DNA from: Cyanobacterium aponinum PCC 10605
Lineage (GTDB): Bacteria; Cyanobacteriota; Cyanobacteriia; Cyanobacteriales; Cyanobacteriaceae
Reading direction: 5' to 3'
NCBI RefSeq assembly: GCF_000317675.1
Contig: NC_019776.1
Span: 1,488,001 to 1,552,000, forward strand
Length of the DNA: 64,000 nucleotides
A model generated the notes under the pieces. The model had not been told where the DNA came from. It was given only the letters and a program-made list of their open reading frames with translations, and ran no database searches. Both the position numbers and the translations under genes were made by a program. Shown here piece after piece: positions 18,668-28,221 of the stretch. Every line of letters starts with the position of its first letter. Positions within the stretch are counted from its first letter, which is position 1.

Positions 18668-20122
18668 ATGTATTCCAAAAAACGTTCTTCTCTGTTATTG
18701 ACTACCTACTTACTATTGAGTTGTGTAACTCCCTCTCAAGCTCAAGATGTTGAAACAAATACTTCTCCTCAAAATCCTTCTTCTGCTCAAGTTCAATCAA
18801 CAGACAAATTTAATTCTAGTGGTAATCCCCTTCTTTTTCCCACTAAAACTCAGGAGGTAGAAATTGAAGAACAACAGCCTGTAACTTTAAATCAAGCCAT
18901 TGAAATTGCGTTGAATAATAATAAGGACTTGGAAGTGGCAAGATTACAATTGGATAGATCCAGAGATAGTTTAAATGCGTCCTTAGCAACTCAATTACCC
19001 ACTCTTAATGGTCAATTAGAGTTTAACCAAAGAGGAGATGATACTCCCGGCGAAGATGACTTCATTATGCGCGATCGCAGCCTTTTATTAGGACAAATCG
19101 AGTTAAGTTATAATGTGTATGATGGTGGTCGTCGTAATGCAAACATTGCTCGTTCTAGCAGGGAAGTTTATCTTAATCAGTTAGAAGTTGAGCGTATTTC
19201 TGAGGATGTTAGGTTTCGGGCGACAAATGCTTATTATGAATTGCAAAATGCTGATGCTCAAGTTGCCATTGCCCAAGCGGCCATCGAAGACTTTTCCCAA
19301 ACTTTGAGAGATGCCCAGTTATTAGAACAAGCTGGATTAGGAACTCGTTTTGATGTGTTACAAGCAGAAGTAGATTTAGCCAATGCAAACCAAGCATTAA
19401 CTAGGGCGATCGCAGAACAGAGAAATGCTCGTCGAAATTTAGCACAAGTGTTAAGTGTGGGTCAAAATGTGGAATTAACCGCCGCCGATGAGATTCAAGA
19501 AAATGGGGAGTGGCCTTATGATTTAGAACAAAGTATTATTATGGCTTATAAAAATAGAGCGGAATTACAACAACTATTAGTACAAAGAGAGATTAATGAA
19601 CAAGACAGAGAGATAGCCCTTGCCGCCACTCGCCCCACTGTCAATTTATTTGCTAACTATAACTTTACTAACACTTTTACAGATACTTTTGACAGTACAG
19701 GTTATGCTAATGGTTACAATGTTGGGGCAAGACTTAACTGGGAGATTTTTGACGGTGGAGAAGCAAGTGCAAGAGCAGATGTAGAAACCAGAAACATTGA
19801 AATTGATGAAACTAATTTTGCCAAGCAGAGGGATGAAATTCGCCTGAATATCGAAACTGCCTATAATAATATGATTGCTAACAAAGAAAATATTTCTACC
19901 ACAGAAACTGCTGTTACTACGGCGGTGGAAAGTTTACGTTTAGCAAGATTACGTTTTCAAGCGGGAGTTGGTACACAAACGGATGTTATTAATGCCCAAA
20001 GAAGTTTAACCGAAGCTAGGGGAAATTTCCTCCAAGCTATTATTGGTTATAATCAATCTTTGAATGAATTACAAAGAGCAGTCAGCAATTTACCTGACAA
20101 TAAACTTTTTGAGGTGAGATAG
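18668..20122 (+). CDS. tolC: TolC-family outer-membrane efflux protein
   Basis: This 484-residue protein has a signal peptide (residues 1-25, ending SQA), a linker, and two TolC/OEP repeats rich in heptad-like helices (VTLNQAIEIALNNNKDLEVA near 75 and LQAEVDLANANQALTRAIAEQ near 240). Each repeat contributes two beta-strands and a long coiled-coil hairpin to the trimeric channel tunnel. It is the outer-membrane exit for type I secretion and RND/ABC export. There is no export pump next to it, as is usual in cyanobacteria, where one TolC serves several systems. Confidence 0.9.
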   Translation: MYSKKRSSLLLTTYLLLSCVTPSQAQDVETNTSPQNPSSAQVQSTDKFNSSGNPLLFPTKTQEVEIEEQQPVTLNQAIEIALNNNKDLEVARLQLDRSRDSLNASLATQLPTLNGQLEFNQRGDDTPGEDDFIMRDRSLLLGQIELSYNVYDGGRRNANIARSSREVYLNQLEVERISEDVRFRATNAYYELQNADAQVAIAQAAIEDFSQTLRDAQLLEQAGLGTRFDVLQAEVDLANANQALTRAIAEQRNARRNLAQVLSVGQNVELTAADEIQENGEWPYDLEQSIIMAYKNRAELQQLLVQREINEQDREIALAATRPTVNLFANYNFTNTFTDTFDSTGYANGYNVGARLNWEIFDGGEASARADVETRNIEIDETNFAKQRDEIRLNIETAYNNMIANKENISTTETAVTTAVESLRLARLRFQAGVGTQTDVINAQRSLTEARGNFLQAIIGYNQSLNELQRAVSNLPDNKLFEVR

Positions 20123-20140
20123 TCAGAATTAGGAAAAGGG

Positions 20141-20378
20141 TAAAGTTAAAAGGGCAAACCCCCCTTTATCCCCCCTCGAGAGGGGGGAAGGCAAAGGTGA
20201 ATAGTTGATAATTAAAAATTAAGAATTAAGAATTAAAAACTCCGAACACTCATTACTTTCTTCTAAAACCTGAAACCTGAAACCTAACACCTTATCTCCC
20301 TCTCCCCCTCTCCCCTCATCACCTCATCCCCAAATATCTCAATACCCCAACACCCTAACACCCTAACACCCTAAATAC
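20141..20378. repeat. Repeat-rich intergenic block
   Basis: It contains CCCCCCTCGAGAGGGGGG-type hairpin sequence near 20161-20188 (related copies at 22.08 and 62.15 kb), then the AATAGTTGATAATTAAAAATT block found in several mobile-repeat copies, and finally heptamer arrays of ACCTGAA, CCTCATC and ACACCCTA types (20264-20375). It ends at the stop codon of the phosphohexomutase gene. No gene is present. Confidence 0.65.
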
Positions 20379-21920
20379 TCAACACTCAGAACCCTTAAAC
20401 CCATTACTGTCAAATACAGATAAGTCAAGATGAGAAAATTCTTGGAAAAAGACAGTTAATCGAGAGGCGATTTTGTTTACTCCCCCTTGGACATTGGTTT
20501 CAATATTAAGGGGGATAACAGGATCGTGTAATGATAATCTTAGTAAAAACCATCCTTGTTCTTCTGGGGATGAACAACTAACTCTAATGCCTTCATAGTT
20601 AGGAGTGACAATTTCCCAGTCGGTTTGATTTTCTACATAAAACCCCAGTTTATCAATGACATTATTGCCGTAGTTTTGGAAATCTTCCACATTGATTTTT
20701 AGTCTAAATTCTTCGCTTTCTATGGGTTCAATGAGATTTGAAATTAAATCTGTTAAATTTTGTCCTTTTAAGCGTAATTTTGCCAATTCAATCAATAATT
20801 TCGTTACTAAATAAGCTCCATCATCAAGAAAATAGTTTTCTTTTAAGGCGGCGTGGCCTGAAGTTTCGATCGCAACCCATGATTCTTCGCCTACTTTATT
20901 TAACCTCAAGGATTCATTAATTACGTTTTTATAACCTCTTTTAAAGCGATGATGTTTTCCACCTAAATCTTCTATGAATTTTGTTAAACCATCGGAGGTA
21001 ATAGAGTCGGTGACAATAGTTGAGCGTGGATGTTCTTTCAATATAATTGAGCTAATTAAGGCAATTAAACGATTACGATTCAATTCCTTTCCCTGACTAT
21101 CTACGGCGGCGGAGCGATCAACATCTGTGTCAAAAATAATACCAAAGTCGGCTTGATTATCGATTACGGCTTGGGCAATAGAAGCCATTGCCTCTTTATT
21201 TTCGGGGTTAGGAATATGATTAGGAAAATTTCCATCGGGTTCTAAAAATTGACTTCCAGTTATATCCGCCCCTAATGGTTTCAATACTTTTTCGGCGTAA
21301 AAACCTCCTGCACCATTTCCCGCATCGACAATAATTTTTAAGCCTTTTAAGGGTTGCTCAAAGTGTTGAGGGTGGTTAACGTGCGATCGAATTTTCTCAA
21401 CGAATAAGTTACTATAAACGGAAATAAAATCGTGATTTTCTACCTTTCCTTCCTCATTAGTTTCCGAAAAAACATTTTTTTCTGCGATCGCCAAAATATC
21501 AGCTATATTCTGCTTTTCTAAACCACCATCAGGGGTAAAAAATTTTAATCCATTACGATTAAAAGGCAAATGACTAGCAGTGAGCATAATTGCACCATCA
21601 CAATTAAAACCCTCAGTAATGCAACTCATAAACATAGCAGGGGTTGAACATAAATCAAAATTAAGAACTTTTGCCCCTAAGCTAGTAATACCTAGTGTCA
21701 CTGCTTGAGCTAAAACCTCCCCTGATAAACGACTATCCCTACCAATAGAAATAACTAATTGATTTAATTTCTTCTCTGTTTTTTGTTGCAACCATTGAGT
21801 AAATGCTTTTCCTAAGGTCTTGACTACTTCTGGAGTTAAATTAACTTCTTCCCCTTCAATTCCCTCTAAAGCTACCCCTCTTATATCTGAACCGTTTTGT
21901 AATTTTTGCCAGTTAACCAT
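20379..21920 (-). CDS. Phosphomannomutase/phosphoglucomutase family protein
   Basis: This 513-residue alpha-D-phosphohexomutase shows the phospho-serine loop TASHLP with Ser116, the metal loop DTDVDR at residues 264-269 and the sugar-binding loop ETSGHAALKEN. The four domains of the family are complete. It would interconvert hexose 1- and 6-phosphates for glycogen or cell-surface sugar synthesis. TASHLP instead of the usual TASHNP defines a subgroup that, as I recall, is found in cyanobacteria and plants. Which sugar it prefers cannot be told from sequence. Confidence 0.88.
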   Translation of the reverse strand: MVNWQKLQNGSDIRGVALEGIEGEEVNLTPEVVKTLGKAFTQWLQQKTEKKLNQLVISIGRDSRLSGEVLAQAVTLGITSLGAKVLNFDLCSTPAMFMSCITEGFNCDGAIMLTASHLPFNRNGLKFFTPDGGLEKQNIADILAIAEKNVFSETNEEGKVENHDFISVYSNLFVEKIRSHVNHPQHFEQPLKGLKIIVDAGNGAGGFYAEKVLKPLGADITGSQFLEPDGNFPNHIPNPENKEAMASIAQAVIDNQADFGIIFDTDVDRSAAVDSQGKELNRNRLIALISSIILKEHPRSTIVTDSITSDGLTKFIEDLGGKHHRFKRGYKNVINESLRLNKVGEESWVAIETSGHAALKENYFLDDGAYLVTKLLIELAKLRLKGQNLTDLISNLIEPIESEEFRLKINVEDFQNYGNNVIDKLGFYVENQTDWEIVTPNYEGIRVSCSSPEEQGWFLLRLSLHDPVIPLNIETNVQGGVNKIASRLTVFFQEFSHLDLSVFDSNGFKGSEC

Positions 21921-22434
21921 AATAAAATCCTCTGATAGATGATTAATCCTTTGTTGATAATCTGAGACTTATTTAACTTATAGCAATTCTCTTTATGGTG
22001 AGCGACACCAATCATTCGTATCGAGGGATAAATTTCAATAGACATCTGGTAGAAAATATTAATATAGGCTCGTAGTTAGGGCTTTACCCCCCTCTGGTGG
22101 AGGGAGGGCAAAAGTGTTTAATTAACCTCCCGCAAGGGTTGAATATATTCAACCCCTACCACCCCAATACCCCAACACCTGAAACCCTACACTTTAAACA
22201 GATGCCTTTTCTTACACAAAAAATAATTCCAGTTGAAGAATGATTAAATAAAACCACATATCAACTGAAACTTATTGACTAATATAAACTTTTTAATTTA
22301 CTATAAATTTTGCAAAAATTTGATTGATAAAGAAATGAATTAAATCGGTAGAAAAATTTTCCACTTAGGATAACCAAAAATTAAAAACGATCTAAATTGG
22401 CACAACAAATGACGTTTTAAAAAACTTAATAAGG
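21921..22434. repeat. Repeat-rich gap, including a 44-bp exact repeat and a 20-bp palindrome
   Basis: Bases 22040-22083 match bases 50896-50939 exactly in inverted orientation over 44 bp. A perfect palindrome GGGTTGAATATATTCAACCC lies at 22136-22155. Between them is a CCCCCCTC...GGAGGGAGGGC hairpin-like block followed by AAAAGTGTTTAATTAACCTC, which recurs near 62190. The remaining 230 bp before 22434 is AT-rich with nothing recognisable. No gene is present. Confidence 0.7.
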
Positions 22435-22689
22435 TTAGTAATAATCTGTTTCTGGTTGCATTTGAGTCGCCATTAGTTCAAAATTAGAAGGATCTCGCAG
22501 AAAACGATATGCCTCTTCTTCTAAACGGTGGATGAGGTAGCCTTCGATAACATTAGTTTGACGGAGACAAGCTAAATACCCCTCCATATAAATACGTAGT
22601 TCTTCATAACGACTACCTCTATGCCATAAATCCACCATTCCATCAGTTAATTTTTGATAGTATCGGATGGCAAAAGGATCTGTTAACAT
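22435..22689 (-). CDS. Small conserved cyanobacterial protein (DUF6761-like)
   Basis: This 84-residue soluble helical protein has a pattern I associate with a short cyanobacteria-specific family (RYYQKLTDGMVDLWHRG, YMEGYLACLRQTN, YLIHRLEEEAYRFLRDPSNFE), probably DUF6761. The function is unknown. It is 68 bp downstream of psb32 on the same strand and could be co-transcribed with it. The family name is from memory and should be treated as tentative. Confidence 0.7.
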   Translation of the reverse strand: MLTDPFAIRYYQKLTDGMVDLWHRGSRYEELRIYMEGYLACLRQTNVIEGYLIHRLEEEAYRFLRDPSNFELMATQMQPETDYY

Positions 22690-22757
22690 TGTTCTTTGGG
22701 TTGAATTTTTATTTTTGGCAAATTGAAGTTTTAAACTTCTCTTAATTTCATTGTAAC

Positions 22758-23450
22758 TTAATTACCGGGGAATCCCACATACCAGAAATATGTCACCATT
22801 GGAATAACTGTTGCTAAAACTAAAAGAACTATTGTCCAAATAGTGGCACTACGATCATCTGTTTCTTCCGCCGTGGTAAAAGTCCCTTCTATGCTGATTT
22901 CTTCCACTTGAGGAGCTCCGGGGTCATCTTGTCCAGACAAAACAGCTACAAGGCGATCGCCTGCGGAAATTAAAGCCTGATTATACTGTAAGTCCTTAAG
23001 GGAATAAGGCAAGGTTTCTTTTACTAAACTTTCGCTAATTTCCGGGGTTAATAAATTGCTCACTCCATCTCCAGATGCGATCGCACCTTTATTACTAAGA
23101 GTATCAACCACTACCAAAGTTTGATTTTTTGCTGAATCTGGAGTAGGATACCATGTCTGAAAAAGCTCAGTCGCTAAAGAGTCGATAGTTTGACCATAAT
23201 CAAGACGATTAATTACAACCATTCGTACTTCATTACCAGTATCCTTAGCCAAATCCTGTAACATAGAGGTTAATTTGCCCTCCGTAGCTCGACTAATCGC
23301 ATCAGCATCGTCATAAACCCAAACATCCTCCCCCGCATTAATTACAGGTAAATCATATACCCCTGTGGCAAAAGCAGTATTGATTCCTACATTAAAAAGC
23401 AATAGAAGGGAAAGACAAAAATAGGCAAATATATATTTAATTTTATTCAT
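22758..23450 (-). CDS. psb32: Photosystem II repair protein Psb32 (TPM domain)
   Basis: This 230-residue protein has a signal peptide or N-terminal anchor (about residues 5-28, ending AFA), a TPM domain (about 40-180, with VYDDADAISRATEGKLTSML and NQTLVVVDTLSNKGAIASGDGV) and a C-terminal transmembrane helix (about 205-225). This architecture is that of cyanobacterial Psb32, a thylakoid-lumen protein that protects PSII and accelerates its repair. Assignment is by architecture and sequence pattern. Confidence 0.85.
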   Translation of the reverse strand: MNKIKYIFAYFCLSLLLLFNVGINTAFATGVYDLPVINAGEDVWVYDDADAISRATEGKLTSMLQDLAKDTGNEVRMVVINRLDYGQTIDSLATELFQTWYPTPDSAKNQTLVVVDTLSNKGAIASGDGVSNLLTPEISESLVKETLPYSLKDLQYNQALISAGDRLVAVLSGQDDPGAPQVEEISIEGTFTTAEETDDRSATIWTIVLLVLATVIPMVTYFWYVGFPGN

Positions 23451-23601
23451 AAAATAATTGCTCCCAATTTGAAAATAATGATTTAATTATCTCATGTTAT
23501 AACCGCTCATTAAGAAATTTTTAGGGTTTTTTTAGATCATTTCACCCTTGGGGATATAAATACTTATTTCATCTATTTCAGGAAAAATTGAACCAGTTAA
23601 A

Positions 23602-23896
23602 CTGTCGGGGCGACAAAGAACTCAAAAAGTTTATTGTATATGCATTATAGCCCTCATCCCTTGACAATAATACCTGCTTTTCTGAGGAAATAAAGAGGTC
23701 AATTCTTGCCATTGTTCCTCAAAAACTGAGACTCCCTGAAGAAAATTTAGCCCATTAAAACCAATGGAGAAATCACTATATCTTTTATCACTTCTTCCTT
23801 TTTCCTTCGGTCTAACTAAGTATTCACTTATTCCTTTTCTTTTTATTTCCTCACCGCTAAATGTTAACCAACTATATGCTAATGTTATTATGATTA
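23602..23896 (-). mobile_element. 3' fragment of an insertion sequence (here called ISX), truncated by an IS5-type copy
   Basis: The left end CTGTCGGGGCGACAA matches the end CTGTGGGGGCGACAA of the fragments at 45179 and 46872, so it is the opposite terminus of the same IS family. It encodes, leftward, about 88 residues from the C-terminus of a DDE transposase (LAYSWLTFSGEEIKRKGISE, then RPKEKGRSDKRYSDFSIG). An open frame (23631-23909) begins by chance inside the neighbouring IS5-type end. The 5' half is missing. IS4-like membership is tentative. Confidence 0.7.
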
Positions 23897-23991
23897 GGCT
23901 TTGTTGCATAAATTAATAAATAGGGAATTTTGTTTCAACAGGTGCGATGTCAGCGAAGCTGAAGCACGGCGCGATCGCCTAAACCTTATAT

Positions 23992-24514
23992 TTATCTGTT
24001 ATTAACTATATAGCTATCTGCTTTAGCTATTTGTCTCATTCTATTCAACAACAGACATTGAACAAATAGTTCTACTGCCTGGTTATCAAAATTTCTACTA
24101 CTTACTTTACCTCCAAATATTGTTTTTAACCTAAACATTGTTGTCTCTGAGATAGAACGTCGATGATAGCCACTTTCTTGTTTCCATTCTTTTCTTCCTA
24201 TTTCTTCGATTCTGTCAATATTCTTATTTCTGTCCCCATCCATATCTGACCATTTTTTGGGCATTTTTTTTGTGGTGGTATTATTGCTTTTGCCCCTCTT
24301 TCTTCTATTGCTTGATAGCATTTTCTTTTGTCGTAAGCACCATCGGTGGACACTTGTTCTATTTCACCCTCGATTATTTCTGATCAACTTTTTAGTACAT
24401 CACTATCATGACAATCATTTGTTGTTACCTCCGCCACCAGAATTTCACCGGTTTTTTCATCTACCGCTAAATGTAATTTTCGCCACGTTCTTCTTTTACT
24501 CATACCATGCTGTC
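23992..24514 (-). pseudogene. IS5-type transposase remnant, C-terminal part
   Basis: Leftward pieces of the transposase of copy 1 are recognisable (KKWSDMDGDRNKNIDRIEE, GYHRRSISETTMFRLKTIFG, LLLNRMRQIAKADSYI). They are split by length differences in A-runs near 24254-24275 and by TGA (24384-24386 on the plus strand as TCA). The N-terminal part lies beyond the inserted transposon, near 25777-26100. It is not functional. Confidence 0.85.
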
Positions 24515-25776
24515 CATTAGCTAGAAGTTAAATAAATGAGCAAAAAGTCAATATTTTGCTAATAAAACTTAATAAACAGCTCAAAACTTGATGAATGCTA
24601 CTATTTAAGATTATTTACTTTTTCTTACTTACTTTGAATGACCAAGAAAATTAACCGAGACCACGCCCAGAAAAAACATCATCCCTTGAGTGAAAATGAT
24701 GCTATTGTTTCCCATTTGTCTGAACTTTTAACCCCTTCTATTTTTGCCCAACAGAGTCTGTTTCGTGATTTGGGAATGAGAAATCGTGTTCTCAATTTAT
24801 CATTAATGACCGCAGCAATATTGACTCTTTTATGGCGAAATGTCCCCAGTGTCAACGAATTAACTCGTATTTTGAATCGGGAGGGTTTTTTGTGGGTAGA
24901 TCCGACAAAAGTAAGTCAAAAAGCACTATCTGACCGATTTTTAACTTTTCCCTCCATTTTATTTGAACAAGTATTCAAACAATTACTACCAAAATTCAAG
25001 GAAAGATGGCAAAAAAGAACCAATCATCCACTCCCTGATAGTGTCTGTTTTTCTTTAACAAAATTTAAGCAGATTTGGATTGTTGATGGTTCAACATTGG
25101 AAGCATTGTTCAGAAAATTAGATAGTTTAAAAGATATTCCTACAGGAAAATTAGCGGGGAAAATGGCAGTAGTGATGGATTTAGCAACCAGATTACCCGT
25201 AGAAATTTGGGTAGAAGAAAATCCCAGTATTTCTGAGGTTAAATTTGAGGAAAATATTCTAAATTTAGTAAAAAGTCAGACTCTATTATTGTTGGATAGA
25301 GGATTTTATCATTTTCTATTTTGGCAAGAATTAATAACAAGAAATATTGATTTTATTACGAGAATAAAAAAAGGGGCATCTATAGAAATATTAAAACGAT
25401 TTACGAATAGTCATGATTTGAGAGACAGCCTAATAAATATAGGTGATGGAAGGAAGAAAACGCCAATTGTGACCTTACGTCTGGTTGAAATTAGGTCAAA
25501 AAATAAGTGGCATTCTTATTTGACATCAGTAACAAGTCCTGAAATTTTACCCCCTCATGTGGTGGTCAACTTATATGGAAAACGTTGGCGAATAGAGGAG
25601 GCATTTAATACAGTAAAAAGATTATTAGGTCTGAGTTATTTATGGACAGGTTCAATCAATGAAATAGAGAAAACCAAGGCAGAAATTAATTATTGCTCCG
25701 TTTCCAGAATTGGGAAAAAATCAAAAAAACTTTTTCTTTGAAAATTCCTTTACACCTTGCTTTTAACCTTAACTTC
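24515..25776 (+). mobile_element. IS4-type transposon (here called ISY) inserted in IS5-type copy 1
   Basis: This segment is absent from copy 2 of the IS5-type element, so its limits are defined by comparison. Its ends are weakly inverted (TTAGCTAGAAGTTAA on the left and, read inward from the right, GGTTAGAAGTTAAGG). It carries one rightward transposase frame. Insertion was accompanied by loss of about 290 bp of the target IS. Confidence 0.75.
24638..25741 (+). pseudogene. IS4-family transposase, C-terminus altered
   Basis: This 367-residue frame has the IS4-family DDE pattern: WIVDGSTLEALFRKL (first Asp), LLLLDRGFYHFLFWQEL (second Asp, Y-region) and WRIEEAFNTVKRLLGL (the YREK-like third acid region). 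After LWTGSINEIE, where family members continue for roughly another 80-100 residues, the frame turns into unrelated sequence (KTKAEINYCSVSRIGKK). An internal deletion or shift near 25670 is likely. The protein is probably inactive. Confidence 0.8.
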
Positions 25777-25848
25777 TAACCAATGATGAGACAGTGTATC
25801 CTCAGAAATCCAAAATGTCAGACTACCTCTTTGTTTTAAACCCTGATT

Positions 25849-26044
25849 AACCTCAATTCGATTTAAGAATATTGGATAAGGATAGATGTCAGGTTTCAGG
25901 TTGCAGGTTGCAGGTGTTAGGTTTAAGGGAGTAATGAGTAACGAGTAACGAGTAATTATCAACTATTCACCCCAACACTATTTACCTTTGCCCCTTGCCC
26001 TTTTTCCATCATTCATAGATGAAAATTTATCCCGAACTCAGGTT
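25849..26044. repeat. 196-bp mobile repeat (B-type) inside IS5-type copy 1
   Basis: The element begins AACCTCAATTCGATTTAAG and ends CCCGAACTCAGGTT. The host sequence CCCTGATTATATTCTG is intact in copy 2 (around 45586-45589 on the opposite strand), while here GATT is present on both sides (25845-25848 and 26045-26048). It therefore inserted into this IS copy with a target duplication of 4 bp, or 5 bp if a shared T is counted. It contains heptamer repeats, GAGTAACGAGTAACGAGTAA and ATTATCAACTATTCACCCC, but no gene. Confidence 0.9.
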
Positions 26045-26218
26045 GATTATATTCTGACCAATTTCTGAGACGATATTTTTCTTTCATAGTTAAGTGACCG
26101 TATCTTGAGAGCAAAACAGATGTTATTATTTTATTCTATACACAAAAAGGCTTTAACTCATCATTTATGCAACAAAGCCATCTGATACTATTATTCTCGG
26201 ATACATACTTTCCCTATT

Positions 26219-26872
26219 TTAATAAGAGGTTTTCAGCCAAGTCATTGATTCTAAATCATCTTCCACTAATTCTTGATTGTCAATTATATTTTTTGTATGT
26301 TTAGAGTTTAAACTTTGTTTATCTCGGTGATTGTTGGATGAGGTTACAAAAGATTTTTCTTTTTCCATATCATTATGCGTTGTATTTTTATGAGAATTTG
26401 TAAACTTACTTTGCTTTGAAAGGGTGCGAATTTTATATTGTAAGTGGTTATCGTTTAAACCTTCATTTGTAAAATATTTCAGGAAAAAATTGAGAGTTTC
26501 TTGTTTAATACAACCTCTTAAGACAGCCAGAGAGCCAAATTTAACCCCAGATTTGTGCTGTTCTTTTAAAATTTCCTGAATATCTTTTTCCGTCAATAAC
26601 CCTGCTTCTAGTAAGTATTCCCCTATTTTTTTTGCTTCTTTTTTTGGAGGCAATTGTATTCTTTCTGCGAAAAAATCTACTAATTCTTGATTCACCCATC
26701 CATGAAGTGCAAGAATTTCTCCCAACTTTAAATGAGTATAAAAACTTTGTTCCATCAATGCAACTGCAACTTGGTCAGAATTGACAAACCCTGCTTCTTG
26801 CAAAATTTCTCCAATGAGTTTATTTTTCAATTGATGGTATTTTAATTGATTATTTTCCATTGATTTTATCAC
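26219..26872 (-). CDS. Protein with two tandem T2SSE_N/MshEN-like repeats
   Basis: This 217-residue protein has two similar segments: residues about 18-72 (IGEILQEAGFVNSDQVAVAL ... LGEILALHGWVNQELVDFF) and about 82-135 (IGEYLLEAGLLTEKDIQEIL ... FGSLAVLRGCIKQETLNFF). They resemble the N-terminal domain of type II/IV secretion ATPases (GspE/PilB), which in MshE-like proteins can bind c-di-GMP. No ATPase domain follows; residues 150-217 are polar and probably disordered. It could be a stand-alone regulatory module. Function is inferred only from domain resemblance. Confidence 0.65.
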   Translation of the reverse strand: MIKSMENNQLKYHQLKNKLIGEILQEAGFVNSDQVAVALMEQSFYTHLKLGEILALHGWVNQELVDFFAERIQLPPKKEAKKIGEYLLEAGLLTEKDIQEILKEQHKSGVKFGSLAVLRGCIKQETLNFFLKYFTNEGLNDNHLQYKIRTLSKQSKFTNSHKNTTHNDMEKEKSFVTSSNNHRDKQSLNSKHTKNIIDNQELVEDDLESMTWLKTSY

Positions 26873-27138
26873 TCCTAATAAGTGTTCGATTCTTTTGCGT
26901 GAATAACAGAAAGATGTTATGAGATACCTATTTTTTTTTGCAGAGACTTACATAATAATTTACTATATATTTCCTTGATTATCTTAACTGATAAGTGAGA
27001 AATAACCAAATAAATATGATGATTTAAAGTATGGATAAAAAAACTGAAGAGTTATCAACAGATAAATTATAGAATTTAATGATATTATTGAAGGATCTGT
27101 ATTTTCGATCGAATCAATAAATATTTTTATAGTTAATC

Positions 27139-28050
27139 ATGCCCGATTTTTTACCAATAGCCTATTTTGAAGGTCAGTTTGTTCCTTTTGCTGATGCAAA
27201 AATTTCTATCGCTACTCACGGCTTACACTATGGTACAGGTGCTTTTGGTGGTTTGAGAGGTACAATTAATCCTCAAAATCCCCATCAAGTGTTATTATTT
27301 CGCTTAGACCGTCATTGTCGTCGTTTAAGCAACAGTGCTAAATACTTACACTATAATTTATCTGCGGATAAGATAAAGACCGTTATCAAAGATTTTGTTA
27401 GTAAAAATAAACCAAGTAAACCCTTCTATATTCGCCCTTTTGTTTACACTTCAGATTTAGGTATTGCCCCTAGATTACACAATATTGAAAAAAACTTTTT
27501 CGTTTACGGTTTAGAAATGGGAGATTATTTATCCCCTGATGGTATTAGTTGCCGAATCAGTTCATGGTATCGTCAGGAAGACCGTAGTTTACCTTTACGG
27601 GGCAAAATTAGTGGCGCTTATATTACTTCCGCTTTGGCAAAAACTGAGGCAGTAGATAGTGGTTTTGACGAAGCAATTTTAATGAATTCTCAAGGAAAAG
27701 TTTGCGAAGCCACGGGAATGAATATTTTTATTGTTAGAAATAATAAATTAATCACTCCTAATGTAGATCAAGATATCTTAGAAGGTATAACTAGGGATAG
27801 TATAGTTACTATTGCTAAAGATTTAGAAATTGAAGTAGAAGAAAGAGAAATTGATAAAACAGAATTATTTATTGCTGATGAAGTATTTTTATGTGGTACT
27901 GCGGCAAAGATTACTCCCGTAAAAAGAGTGGAAAATTATCATCTTCCTGCGGATAAAAAAATAACCATGAAATTGAAAGAAAAACTAACTGAAATTACCG
28001 AGAATAGAGATCCAATTTATAAGGATTGGATTACCGTAATTGATGTCTAA
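27139..28050 (+). CDS. ilvE: Branched-chain amino acid aminotransferase
   Basis: This 303-residue class IV PLP enzyme catalyses the last step in Leu, Ile and Val synthesis. Lys156 in GKISGAY is the expected PLP lysine, and the cofactor-binding stretch CEATGMNIFIV and the substrate-site THGLHYGTGAFGGLRG are present. The length and start MPDFLPIAYFEGQFV are typical. It lies alone in the window; ilvH, a gene of the same pathway, is 32 kb away. Confidence 0.93.
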   Translation: MPDFLPIAYFEGQFVPFADAKISIATHGLHYGTGAFGGLRGTINPQNPHQVLLFRLDRHCRRLSNSAKYLHYNLSADKIKTVIKDFVSKNKPSKPFYIRPFVYTSDLGIAPRLHNIEKNFFVYGLEMGDYLSPDGISCRISSWYRQEDRSLPLRGKISGAYITSALAKTEAVDSGFDEAILMNSQGKVCEATGMNIFIVRNNKLITPNVDQDILEGITRDSIVTIAKDLEIEVEEREIDKTELFIADEVFLCGTAAKITPVKRVENYHLPADKKITMKLKEKLTEITENRDPIYKDWITVIDV

Positions 28051-28221
28051 TTTTACATATTCAATATATGGGAACGAAATAAGTAATGAGTAATGGGTAG
28101 AAATAAAGGGTCAGAAGTTAGAAATTGTGAGGATAAAATTAAAATTAAGGGTTAATTATTCTTCATTCTTTATTCTTCCTTTGCTCATTGCCCATTGCTT
28201 TTTAATTGTTAATTGCTAATT

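Larger units (their letters stand above)
23897..26179 (-). mobile_element. IS5-type element copy 1, deleted and interrupted
   Basis: Both ends are present (GGCTTTGTTGCATAAAT at 23897 and, inverted, at 26179), as in copy 2 at 45455-46565. The interior is a mosaic: 23897-24514 matches copy 2 from its right end inward, then 24515-25776 is another transposon, then from 25777 the left part of copy 2 resumes, itself interrupted by a 196-bp repeat. About 290 bp of copy 2 sequence is missing at the transposon site. The transposase reading frame has extra A residues in two A-runs and the same in-frame TGA as copy 2, so this copy is dead. No target duplication is visible. Confidence 0.85.

Noticed and set aside
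23631-23909. 92-residue frame as an independent small gene
   Set aside because: Its first codons lie in the IS5-type inverted end and the rest is the tail of a truncated transposase, so it is an IS fragment.
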